Shown in pieces: positions 25,120-34,692 of a DNA stretch of 64,000 nucleotides. The notes under the pieces were generated by a model. That model was given only the letters and a program-made list of their open reading frames with translations. It searched no databases and had not been told where the DNA came from. Origin of the DNA: Oscarella lobularis. Lineage: Eukaryota; Porifera; Homoscleromorpha; Homosclerophorida; Oscarellidae. Both the position numbers and the translations under genes were made by a program. Position 1 is the stretch's first letter, and every line of letters begins with the position of its first letter. The stretch is from assembly GCF_947507565.1 (NCBI RefSeq), contig NC_089193.1, positions 1,980,325 through 2,044,324 of the forward strand. The letters run 5' to 3'.

Positions 25120-28100
25120 TCAATATGCAATTCCCTTCAATAAGGAAGGATCGAGTCGGATATTTAGTCCGTTTAGAGCGCTCAACGTCGTTCGCAGCGG
25201 CTTCATCAAATCGCGCTGACGAAAAAACGAATCTGGTTCGTAGAGCGTCTCCACCACCGAACAATTCATGAGAACGAATAGCCAATCGCTCAGCGCGTGA
25301 TCCCGCGCTCCTAGGCAAACAAACGCCTGGAATTTCCCGTCTTTTCCAATCGTTTTCGGCGCTTCGAGTATGCGTTGGACCGTCGATAAAAAGGACTCGA
25401 TTTCGCCGCCGCCGCCGCCCGCTTTGACGAGCGACTCGTAGGCGCGTTGAACGAAATCCCACGGTAGCATATTCGATCTGAAGAGTCGAGACGCTCGAAA
25501 ATTATACGCGAAAGCGTCGTGCAGAACGGCGCAGAGGCCCCCGTCGCCGCAGAGCAAGAACGGCAGACTGACCTGACTATCGCGATCGCCGTAATACTTG
25601 ACGAGCCGATTGACGGCATCAGCCGTCGCCTGCAAAATTTCCTCCGCCTGTTCGCGAGAATCTTCGCGAATAGCGGCGGCATCGCGACGAATCGGCTTCG
25701 GCGAATGCCGTCTCGGCGGCGTGATGACGTCGCCGGCGCCGCCGCCGGGGGGACTCCGGCACAATTCTCCGACGAGAAGACGCTCGACACTTCCGTCGTC
25801 TTCGCCGCGCGACAACCATCGTCCGCACGGAAATTTCCAAACGGCGTCGGTGATCATATTCCGTACGACGACGGCGTCGATGAATATTCCCGGAGATAGA
25901 CCGGAGTTATCGTGTCCCACGCGAACTGACGTCAATAAACCGAGATTCGGTTTTTCGACGTCGGCGTCGTAATCGCCTTTAGGGAGAGCGACGACGCCGC
26001 TATCGCCGTTTTGACCGGCGAGAAGAAACCATAAATTCGCTGTGGATCCCGATGACGTCAGACTTCGTCCCGTGACGAGATTTACGCGATAGAGAATCGG
26101 CGTATTGGCGAAGGATTGAGTGAAACAGAAAAAATTAACGGTTGTTAGGGAGAGAAGATGATAGAGAAATTGCTCGCGTTCGTCTTCCGATTGCAAGAAC
26201 GCGTAATCCTTGTATCGTTCCCCTAGCAACTCCTCGTCGCTAAGCAATTCTTTCATATGCCCGGATAGGATTTTCTTCTCAAGGCAAAGTCGTATCCAAG
26301 CGCGAGCGAAACCGACTTCCGTTTTGACGACGGGCATCGTTCGCACGGCGTCGACGTCGTCGCAAAACGACGCCAATCGAGGCGACAGCAAAAAGTCCAT
26401 TTTTCGTCGCATTTCCGGCGAATTGCTACTTATGGACCACGTGCGAATGGACAAACGTTTCAACGTCGCGTCGAAGGATTCAAAACGCGAAAACTGCGGT
26501 GCGCTGAATCGTCGCGACGGCGAAATCGCTCCCCCTTTCGCCTTATAAGCGAGGATATGAGACCAGAGCGACGATCGTCCGTCGCGATCTCCTTTTAAGC
26601 CGTGCGACCAAATTCGCTCTAATAAATCGCAAAAACTTCCCACGAGCGTATTCTCTTCGACTCCCGTTAGGCTCTTCGTTCTCAGATCGCCGTGACCGAG
26701 AATAATTGCCTCGCGACCCATTTTTTGAACGAGAAGTCGTTTCACTTTCATACGACATTCCTTTAGGAGTCGTAGAACGAAACTCGTGTGCGGTTGCTTG
26801 TTCGGAGTCGATTTCGCGAGTCCGACGCGTTGGCGTGCGAGCTGGACGTTATCGCCGCTCTTTTCCGGGTTTAGAAGGTGTTTCATTTGCTGTTCGCGTC
26901 GCTGAGCGCGATTCCACGAAGCGACGCCTAGAGCGCCGCTTTCCGGCGCTAATAACTCGGGGCGAAGTCGTCGAAATGGGCCTTCGCCTTTGCCAAGTAT
27001 CGCTGCATCGATATCGGGGTTCTTTTTCGGTTTTTTCGCGTGATAGTCGATGCGTTTGAGTAGGGATGATCGTGCTGGTGGTTCGTCGGGGCTAGAGAGG
27101 TCTTCGGAAGCCGATTGAACGGCGCTACTTCGTTTTCTCTGCTCTGCATTGATTTTTGAGTCGAAAAAGGAGATACTCGCGTCGGGGCCGTCCCATTTGG
27201 CGATGATTTTCGTGTCGATAAAACTCGCGAATGCCTGAGTTTCGAGAAACGACGAAAGAAAGGGTAAATGACGTTCGGGTTGATCGGAAAGAAACGCCGC
27301 TTTGTCGAAGTTTTCCACGTGTTCGCGACCCGTCAACCAATCGTCGTAGTTATCCGTTTTGGGTAGAATAACGAATTTTTCGTAGTGGGAAAACATTTGG
27401 ACGACGTGACGCAAAAAAACGTCGCGTATTGACTCGTTGAAATTGACGTCACGTTGCCGCTTTCGAGGAACGTTTTCCACTTCGTCTTCCTCCGTTTCTT
27501 TTAGGGGAAACTCTTCTTCTTTGTCCTCTTCTTCGTTGGATGATAATAGGTGTGAAACGGACGTTTCTATGCCGGCTTTTTTCGCTAATTTTAACATTTT
27601 TTGAAGTTGAGGATTGAGAGCGCGAACTGCCGTCATTTCCTCCTCTTTAATTGGACTCAAAACCTTTCGTTTTGGCGACAAAGTTTCAGGCGATTCAAAT
27701 CGAAATTCGTCTAAGATTTCCTGTAGTTTTTCGCGAAGTTTCACAATATTAGGCAATTCTGGAAAATCATCCGCCGTTGGACCCCTTACTTCACCCTTAT
27801 TGATATCCACAAAGACAACGTCACCAGAAACAGGCGGAAGAGGCTCATCCTCAATGAGAAGATATCCCATTACAAAGGGAACAGGTGCATCCAATATATC
27901 ATATAAACTTTTAGGGAGAATTGGAACGTAGACGTGTTGCCATGTGAACGGAAACATGAGTGCCGTCAGACTTTCCGCCGTTGTCATGAGCAACTGATAC
28001 TCATCAGCGACGAAAAGAATTTGATGTTCGAGTAGAAGACATGTATAGATGAGAAGAATTTTTTCAACGGAAAATTGTTCGAATAGACAACGTAGCGGAA

Positions 28101-28815
28101 AATCGAGAAGCGGTAAATTTTCGCGGCCGGGTCGCGTGCACGTGATCAGTCCAGACGGCGCAAAAAATTGCATAGAACGTCCCGGAGGCGGAAGTGGTAC
28201 AGCATAGAGAAGATTGTGTATATAAGATTCAATAGGAAGTGACGTCATGTCGGGATTCGACGCGGATAATTCGTAGAGACTCGTGAGATATTGTTCGTGT
28301 GGCCAGACGAAAGGAAGTGATGATAGAAGTGCGATGCATTGAGTTACGTAGAGGCGTTCCCGTGTACGGTCAAACGCTCTACTTCCGGGTTTTTCTCCGG
28401 TCTCTTGCACGTGCATCGCTTGAAGCGTTTCGAGTGCGAGAATAACGTTTTCCGTTTCCACGAGCTCGCGCGTCGTTAGCGCGGCGCCGTATAAGCGCGA
28501 ACCGTCTTCGCGCGTGATGAGAAACGAGTGGAATGACGGTGGCGCGGGCGTTTTCGCGAAATGGACGCCTCGCGGTAAACAGAGCATTCGTACGGCGTCT
28601 GGATCGAATGAGAAGGATGATTCGGCGTCCGTAGGGTAGCGTGTGAGGATTGTCGGCTTGAAGGGACGATCGAGCGGCCATTTGGACGTGTAATCGCCGA
28701 GAATTGGGTCCGAATCGAGGCCCGCTTGCGTGTCGTCGTGATCGAGGCCGCATACAACGAAATAGTCGACGAAGCGGCGTCGATTTGCGCTGCCTAACGG
28801 TCTCGTTGTCGTCAT
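25120..28815 (-). CDS. DENND5: DENND5-type Rab guanine nucleotide exchange factor, intronless
   Basis: A single open frame of 1231 residues, close to vertebrate DENND5A/B (about 1270-1290). The N-terminus (FVDYFVVCGLD) begins the upstream DENN module. The core DENN module includes LLIYTCLLLEHQILFVADEY and FPFTWQHVYVPILPKSL (about residues 245-310). The order then continues with a first RUN domain at about 690-860, a PLAT/LH2 domain at about 900-1020 (YRVNLVTG, then NLWFLLAGQNGDSG), and a second RUN domain at about 1060-1220. DENN-RUN-PLAT-RUN is unique to DENND5, which activates Rab6/Rab39-type GTPases on Golgi and endosomal membranes. Absence of introns across 3.7 kb in an intron-bearing genome suggests origin from a retrocopy or intron loss. 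Start at 28815 is supported by the conserved N-terminus. Confidence 0.9.
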   Translation of the reverse strand: MTTTRPLGSANRRRFVDYFVVCGLDHDDTQAGLDSDPILGDYTSKWPLDRPFKPTILTRYPTDAESSFSFDPDAVRMLCLPRGVHFAKTPAPPSFHSFLITREDGSRLYGAALTTRELVETENVILALETLQAMHVQETGEKPGSRAFDRTRERLYVTQCIALLSSLPFVWPHEQYLTSLYELSASNPDMTSLPIESYIHNLLYAVPLPPPGRSMQFFAPSGLITCTRPGRENLPLLDFPLRCLFEQFSVEKILLIYTCLLLEHQILFVADEYQLLMTTAESLTALMFPFTWQHVYVPILPKSLYDILDAPVPFVMGYLLIEDEPLPPVSGDVVFVDINKGEVRGPTADDFPELPNIVKLREKLQEILDEFRFESPETLSPKRKVLSPIKEEEMTAVRALNPQLQKMLKLAKKAGIETSVSHLLSSNEEEDKEEEFPLKETEEDEVENVPRKRQRDVNFNESIRDVFLRHVVQMFSHYEKFVILPKTDNYDDWLTGREHVENFDKAAFLSDQPERHLPFLSSFLETQAFASFIDTKIIAKWDGPDASISFFDSKINAEQRKRSSAVQSASEDLSSPDEPPARSSLLKRIDYHAKKPKKNPDIDAAILGKGEGPFRRLRPELLAPESGALGVASWNRAQRREQQMKHLLNPEKSGDNVQLARQRVGLAKSTPNKQPHTSFVLRLLKECRMKVKRLLVQKMGREAIILGHGDLRTKSLTGVEENTLVGSFCDLLERIWSHGLKGDRDGRSSLWSHILAYKAKGGAISPSRRFSAPQFSRFESFDATLKRLSIRTWSISSNSPEMRRKMDFLLSPRLASFCDDVDAVRTMPVVKTEVGFARAWIRLCLEKKILSGHMKELLSDEELLGERYKDYAFLQSEDEREQFLYHLLSLTTVNFFCFTQSFANTPILYRVNLVTGRSLTSSGSTANLWFLLAGQNGDSGVVALPKGDYDADVEKPNLGLLTSVRVGHDNSGLSPGIFIDAVVVRNMITDAVWKFPCGRWLSRGEDDGSVERLLVGELCRSPPGGGAGDVITPPRRHSPKPIRRDAAAIREDSREQAEEILQATADAVNRLVKYYGDRDSQVSLPFLLCGDGGLCAVLHDAFAYNFRASRLFRSNMLPWDFVQRAYESLVKAGGGGGEIESFLSTVQRILEAPKTIGKDGKFQAFVCLGARDHALSDWLFVLMNCSVVETLYEPDSFFRQRDLMKPLRTTLSALNGLNIRLDPSLLKGIAY

Positions 28816-28819
28816 TGGG

Positions 28820-29370
28820 CGATTGGGGTGGAGAATGATTGAGAAATGGCGTGCCGCATTGAGTCAACGAATTCCCGGATATTCGTCTTCTGGGGTTTCT
28901 CTTCTCTCGAATACTTTGAATAGTTAGAGCAATAGCTAATTGTTTCTACTAACCGTAAGGAATCGATCTTGCGATCTCTTGCCGCGGCTCTCTTGCCTCT
29001 AGCGCGTCAGGCACTTCGCCCAGGCACTTCGCCGTTCTCCATTCTTTCGGGCTCAAACTCTATGGAATTCGCTTCCGGCAATCATAAGAGGGAGTAATGA
29101 TCCGGCGATCTTTAAATTGGGCCTGAAGAACTATTTCAATCAACACTCTGTGTACTGATTTAGAGGTTATATAGTTATAGATATAAATATTGTTATTTTT
29201 TCTCTTTCCTCCTTTTACTGTCATTCCCCTGTATACGGTTTCCTGGAAGATCGGCCCATGTGCTGAAGGATTTCCGTATTAAAATAAAACTGTGAACTGA
29301 ACTGAACTGAGGTCACCTGACCCTTGCACGTGACCGTGGCTCCCTCCCGAGAAGTGGACTACTGAGTAGA
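28820..29370. promoter_or_regulatory. Intergenic region with one copy of a ~150-bp direct repeat
   Basis: Lies head-to-head between DENND5 and the small gene at 29372, so it should hold both promoters. Positions of about 28890-29020 resemble 29985-30135 in the same orientation (CTTCTGG, GAATAGTTAG, then CTAACNGTAAGG and GATCGATC-like motifs). AATAAAA at about 29280 precedes GAACTGAACTGAACTGA, a small tandem repeat. Confidence 0.5.
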
Positions 29371-29371
29371 C

Positions 29372-29855
29372 ATGGCTCAGAAAGACGAGGGGGCTTGCAA
29401 AGATGGCAAGGACGGCAAGGAGGAGGATATTTTGAAGCTGTTGGCCGCAATCTTCGAGGCAGCGAAGCTTCTTTTACCCACCGTTGTGGCGGGAATCAAA
29501 GACATAACCAGTTTTGTCAAAGATTTAGTGACCTGCTCGGATCTCATAGAATTAAAAGCAGGGGCTGCGCTAGCTTAACCGATTTATGAAAGAGAAATTC
29601 CTGATCGACGAGTTCGAAAAGCTGAAAAAAACACTCGAAAAACGTTGCCAATCCATCAAGAAGTTGGAACATATTTTGCGCGAATCTCATACCAAAGTGG
29701 AAGTCATCAGCGATGAAGTAAAGCTGGTTAAAAAGGACGATCAGCCATTTGATGCGGAAAGAGTTCGCCAATGTTTGAAATTCGTCGCCAGCAAAGTCAA
29801 ACAGCTGCAAGATTGGCTGCTACAACACCCGTATGACGTGCGCAAAGACGAATAA
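29372..29855 (+). CDS. Small helical protein of unknown function, one 46-nt intron or two ORFs
   Basis: Two open frames lie seven bases apart: 29372-29578 (68 aa, good context GACATGG) and 29586-29855 (89 aa). A 46-nt intron from GT at 29528 to AG at 29573 would join them in frame and give a 145-residue protein, in keeping with other introns of 45-48 nt here. The donor (GTGACC) is weak, so two separately translated frames remain possible. The N-terminal part has an amphipathic or membrane-binding helix (ILKLLAAIFEAAKLLLP) with a Lys/Asp-rich start. The C-terminal part is a charged coiled-coil (EFEKLKKTLEKRCQSIKKL). I recognise no family. The pair is flanked by a ~150-bp direct repeat. Confidence 0.55.
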
Positions 29856-29984
29856 TTTTTTTACCAGGAAACAACCGCACGCTGAGCGTTTAGTCTTTTC
29901 AGTCTGTTCTTGTTCTTTCGTATGCTCAGAAAAGGATGTTAACGTCACATACATGTTGTCCTCTTTCGTTTTTTCCTAACTTCG

Positions 29985-30135
29985 ACTTCTGGAGTCCCTC
30001 TTTCATTGAATAGTTAGTGTGGCTCGTAGCGATAGCTAATGATTCCTCTTAACTATAAGGGATCGATCGAATCGATACACTGTGCGATTCTCGCGACCGC
30101 GACGTCTCTCCGCCACTAGCGCGCTAGCCTCGTAC
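29985..30135 (+). repeat. Second copy of ~150-bp direct repeat
   Basis: Diverged copy of 28890-29020, here immediately upstream of the snRNP gene. Shared blocks are CTTCTGG, GAATAGTTAG, ATAGCTAAT, CTAACNGTAAGGNATCGAT and a CTCTAGCGCG-like end. It may be a duplicated promoter or a repeat element. Confidence 0.5.
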
Positions 30136-30246
30136 GAATCCTGCAATTGTATCTGCTTAGTTTAGAGCAATCGTGTGCTTTGTGCGTCGCATTGCAGCTT
30201 CTTTTTACTCTACCGAATTATCTTGTTCGTTTTGTAGCGGATAATA

Positions 30247-31047
30247 ATGGAAATCCCGCCGAATCAGACGATTTACATCAACAACCTGAACGAGAAAGTG
30301 AAGAAAGACGGTAAACTAAGCGCAAATCCTTTCCCTTCTCACCCAAATGCATTGACACAGAACTAAAGAAAAGCCTGTATGCAATATTTTCCCAATTCGG
30401 CGCAATTCTCGACATCATAACGCTAAAAACGGTGAAAATGCGCGGCCAAGCGTTCGTCGTCTTCAAGGACATCGGCGCGGCGACAAACGCGCTTCGATCG
30501 ATGCAAGGCTTTCCCTTTTTCGACAAACAAATGCGAATCCAGTTCGCCAAATCGAAATCGGACGCCGTAGCGAAGATCGACGGCACGTACGTCGAACGAA
30601 AACGCGAGAAACGCAAACCGGAAGACGGCGAATCGAGAAAGGCGAAAAAGAAGGCAGCGGAAGCGGCAAGCGGCACCCAAAAAGAAAAACCCGTTCGAAG
30701 TAAGTGACGTCATAAATTTGTGACGTCATAAATATGAATTGGTTTTAGCTGGACCCGAGTTGCCGAATAATATTCTATTTCTTACCAATCTTCCTGAGGA
30801 GACGAATGACGCGATGCTTCAAATGCTATTCAATCAGTAAGGGAGATTAATTAATTATAATTAATTTTTTACTTATCTTTTTTCTAGGTTTCCTGGGTTC
30901 AAGGAAGTGCGTCTTGTTCCTGGTCGTCATGACATTGCTTTCGTAGAATTTGACCATGAAATTCAGGCTGGGCAGGCGAAAGAGACTTTGCAGGGATTCA
31001 AGATTTCTCCTACGAATGCAATTAAGATTACATACGCGAAGAAGTAG
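30247..31047 (+). CDS. SNRPB2: U1A/U2B''-type snRNP protein (SNF family), four exons
   Basis: Spliceosomal RNA-binding protein of U1 and/or U2 snRNP. Exons 30247-30310, 30361-30699, 30749-30836 and 30888-31047 close in frame at 216 residues; human U2B'' is 225. RRM1 begins [13 protein letters not shown], with RNP1 at RGQAFVVF and the conserved LQGFPFF-like MQGFPFF. A Lys-rich linker follows. RRM2 has [14 protein letters not shown], then [20 protein letters not shown] and ends ITYAKK. Many invertebrates have one protein serving both snRNPs, so U1A versus U2B'' cannot be settled here. An intron carries two TGACGTCA sites. AATAAA at about 31099 lies in the 70-bp gap before the convergent transporter gene. 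The last ~100 coding bases recur at 32838-32940. Confidence 0.92.
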
Positions 31048-31117
31048 GGAAGGACGAGCTTTTAGAATAATATCTTTGTTGCGTAGTTTGTATGTACGAA
31101 TAAAGTGATGAATGGCG

Positions 31118-32641
31118 TTACTTTTTGCTTACAATCCACGACGCTACCGTAGGGAATAGGCTCATGACTCCCAATAGTAGTGTACCATATGCTAACAGAT
31201 CACTTCTTCCGATCAGTGGCGGGTACAGCGTTTTTCTGATGTCTGATTGTTGCAATTGCTTGTTTTCTAGCAACGTTGCTGTCTCCGTTTGCGTACCAAA
31301 TAAGGCTTGACACTTTTTGATGGAAAAGATGCGAAGCAAAGAGGGTATGACCAGCGTGATGAGAATATATAGGAATCCTACAAAAATGCTCACCACAACT
31401 GTGTTTGCCACGTAGATAGATCCAATCAGTGGTAACGTAGCGAAGCAGAAGCGAGTTATCAGGGCGAAATGTCTGGCTTCAGTGTTGACACCAGCGTCTT
31501 GGAGTAGAGCAAGAAAAATGTTTGATCCAAGGGTAGCAATGAGTGGATACGTGGAACACAGATCCATTGAAGGATACAAAAGAAGAAAGTAAGCAAGTGT
31601 CCTAGAAAAGAGGCTGTTCCCAGCCTTTGAATACCTGTACTAGAAAAGGAGAGAATTACAAAACGCAAGAAATTAATAATAATATTTAACTCACCCAATT
31701 CAGTGTACACATTTCAGCAATATCGCCTTGGAAATGAAAAGCTACTGCTATTCCTAGCCCAACATCCAGCAATATCACAATTGCTGTGGCAATCTTTAGA
31801 ATGAATCCCAAAGAAGACTTGTCTCTTACGTACTGACAAAAAGTCGGAAGCATAAACTGCATAGACAACGAAGAAATGGAAAGAGGAAAAACAGCGAGCC
31901 AGTTTTGAAAATTAAAATCGATCCAGGAACGGTGAGTCAAATCCTCATCTCCAATAGGAGGAGTGATAGCTGACCAAAAGATCATAGTCAGAACAACTGC
32001 AAGACGCAGAAGTCCCATAAAATTTTGAAAGACAACTTGGGTTTGGAGTTTAATACAGGAAAGCGGTATAACAATGAGACCAAACATTGCTACACAAATT
32101 GCGTATGAATTCCAGCAGCCTCCAATTGCCGGATGAATACGGTTGCGGAAATCGGCAGTGTCACATGACCGAAATAATGTGTCGTGGCCAAAGGGAATGA
32201 CTGAAGCCAATGCACTTGCTGCTATATTACCGTAGGCACAGAGTGCGAAAAACTGTGCCAAAGCGACGAGTAGATTATAGAGAATTCCGACCGATCGATG
32301 GATAAAAATTCGACACAAATCACCGACTTCGAATTTTCGGTTCGTCGAAATCGGACAGTTTTGTGGCCAATGATAACTTCCCGTTTCTCGCCAAGAGTAA
32401 AGCGCCTATTTATACGATTCGTTTCACATACTATCGTTCCTAAAAACCGAACCTCGGCTCTCGCCATCGCTTCTAGAGTCCACTCAGTGGACGCTATCGA
32501 CGGAATGGCGAGCACTAGAAAGGTCGTCGCACCTGCGACGATACCTCCGTGGTAGAAGACAAAAGGAAGTGATAGCATTCCGGCAGCGATCATGGCATTG
32601 ACGCACAAGAAAATGGCACTCATTCGTCCATACTCGGCCAT
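31118..32641 (-). CDS. Amino-acid transporter (Aa_trans, SLC36/38-like), copy 1
   Basis: Multi-pass membrane transporter of the APC superfamily. Exons 32453-32641, 31695-32405 and 31118-31639 close in frame at 473 residues with introns of 47 and 55 nt. The N-terminus has the family hallmark in the first helix (NAMIAAGMLSLPFVFYHGG) and about eleven hydrophobic segments follow. The second exon includes a CWNSYAICVAMFGLIVIPLS helix. Substrate cannot be told from sequence; neutral amino acids with protons or sodium are usual for the family. Compared with copy 2 it lacks nine residues near the C-terminal cytoplasmic loop (at about 31295-31310), in frame. An in-frame upstream ATG at 32671 would add ten residues. 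Both copies look functional. Confidence 0.85.
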
Positions 32642-32795
32642 TTGGGAATGTGCCACAGGCAGATGAGTCACAGGAAGAAGGTTTTACTCGAAGAAGACGG
32701 AGGGAAAGGGAGGAGGGCCGCGGATCGACGCACGCTAGAGGATATTGACAAAGCTACGGCCGATGAGTTTCCCTGATCTCATCGCCGTTTGCTAG

Positions 32796-32940
32796 ATGAC
32801 GTCGTTGGATTCCACAACTCCAATTCCGCTAGACAAATTGACCATGAAATTCAGGCTGGGCAGGCGAAAGAGACTCGGACTTTGCAGGGATTCAAGATTT
32901 CTCCTACGAATGCAATTAAGATTACATACGCGAAGAAGTA
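32796..32940 (+). pseudogene. Duplication junction: OTULIN exon-1 fragment joined to snRNP 3' end
   Basis: Positions 32796-32838 copy the first coding exon of OTULIN copy 1 (MTSLDST-PIP). At about 32838 the sequence switches to the last exon of the snRNP gene (TTGACCATGAAATTCAGGC onward), which matches 30953-31047 except for a 6-base insertion (TCGGAC). The 3' flank with AATAAA is also copied. Both gene pieces are incomplete, so this is a junction scar of a tandem duplication. Confidence 0.85.
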
Positions 32941-33011
32941 GGGAAGGACGAGCTTTTAGAATAATATATTTGTTGCGTAGTTTGTATGTACGAATAAAGT
33001 GATGAATGGCG

Positions 33012-34564
33012 TTACTTTTTGCTTACAATCCACGACGCTACTGTAGGGATTAGGCTCATGACTCCCAATAGCAGTGTACCATATGCTAACAGATCACTTC
33101 GTCCAATCAGTGGTGGGTACAGCGTTTTTCTGATGTCTGATTGTTGCAATTGTTTGTTTTCGAGCAACGTTACTGTCTCCTTTTGCGTACCGAAATAGGC
33201 TTTTCTTGAAGATTTCCATTCCGTTTGGCACTTTTTGATGGAGAAGATGCGAAGCAAAGAGGGTATGACCAGCGTGATGAGAATAAATAGGAATCCACCA
33301 AATATGCTCACCACAACTGTGTTTGCCACGTAGATAGATCCAATCAGCGGTAACGTAGCGAAGCAGAAGCGAGTTATCAGGGCGAAATGTCTGGCTTCAG
33401 TGTTGACACCAGCGTCTTGGAGTAGAGCAAGAAAAATGTTTGATCCAAGGGTAGCAATGAGTGGATACGTGGAACACAGATCCATTGAAGGATACAAAAG
33501 AAGAAAGTAAGCAAGTGTCCTAGAAAAGAGGCTGTTCCCAGCCTTTGAATACATGTACTAAAAAAGGGCAGAGAATTACAGAACGCAAGAAATTAATAAT
33601 AATATTTAACTCACCCAATTCAGTGTACACATTTCAACAATATCGCCTTGGAAATGAAAAGCTGCTGCTATTCCCAACCCAACATCCAGCAATATCACAA
33701 TTGCTATGGCAATCTTTAGAATGAATCCCAAAGAAGACTTGTCTCTTACGTGCTGACAAAAAGTTGGAAGCATAAACTGCATAGACAACGAAGCAATGGA
33801 AAGAGGAAAAACAGCGAGCCAGTTTTGAAAATTAAAATCGATCCAAGAACGCTGAGCCAAATCCTCGTCTCCAAGTGGCGGAGTAATAGCTGACCAAAAG
33901 ATCATAGTCAGAACAACTGCAAGACGCAGAAGTCCCATAAAGTTTTGAAAGACAACTTGGGTTTGGAGTTTAATACAGGAAAGCGGTATAACAATGAGGG
34001 CAAACATTGCTACACAAACTGCGTATGAATTCCAGCAGCCTCCAATTGCCGGATGAATACGGTTGCGGAAATCGGCAGTGTCACATGACCGAAATAATGT
34101 GTCGTGGCCAAAGGGAATGACTGAAGCCAATGCACTTGCTGCTATATTACCGTAGGCACAGAGTGAGAGAAACTGTGCCAAAGCGACGAGTACATCATAG
34201 AGAATTCCGACCGATCGATGGATAAAAATTCGACACAAATCACCGACTTCGAATTTTCGGTTCGTCGAAATCGGACAGTTTTGTGGCCAATGATAACTTC
34301 CCGTTTCTCGCCAAGAGTAAAGCGCCTATTTATACGATTCGTTTCACATACTATCGTTCCTAAAAACCTAACCTCGGCTCTCGCCATCGCTTCTAGAGTC
34401 CACTCAGTGGACGCAATCGACGGAATGGCGAGCACTAGAAAGGTCGTCGCACCTGCGACGATACCTCCGTGGTAGAAGACAAAAGGAAGTGATAGCATTC
34501 CGGCAGCGATCATGGCATTGACGCACAAGAAAATGGCACTCATTCGTCCATACTCGCCGGCCAT
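33012..34564 (-). CDS. Amino-acid transporter (Aa_trans, SLC36/38-like), copy 2
   Basis: Paralogue of the gene at 31118-32641, from a ~1.9-kb tandem duplication. Exons 34373-34564, 33615-34325 and 33012-33557 give 482 residues, all phase 0. It begins MAGEYGRMSAIFLCVNAMIA. Substitutions versus copy 1 are mostly conservative (for example MFALIVIPLS for MFGLIVIPLS), which suggests both remain under selection. It keeps nine residues around a KSSRKAYFGT segment that copy 1 lacks. The start lies 128 bp head-to-head from OTULIN copy 1, so the two share an intergenic promoter region. Confidence 0.86.
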
Positions 34565-34692
34565 TTGGGAATGTCAGAGACAGATGAGTCACCGGAAGAA
34601 GACGGTAGGGAAAGGGCCGCGGACGCACGCTAGAGGAAGTTGAGAAATAACGGCCGATGAGTTTCCCTGTTGATCTCATCGCCGTTTGCTAG

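Noticed and set aside
26706-27059. Plus-strand frames opposite DENND5
   Set aside because: Shadows of a clear conserved minus-strand coding region.
32298-34475. 85-codon plus-strand frames in the transporter genes
   Set aside because: Both lie across the small transporter intron on the opposite strand and are duplicated only because the gene is.
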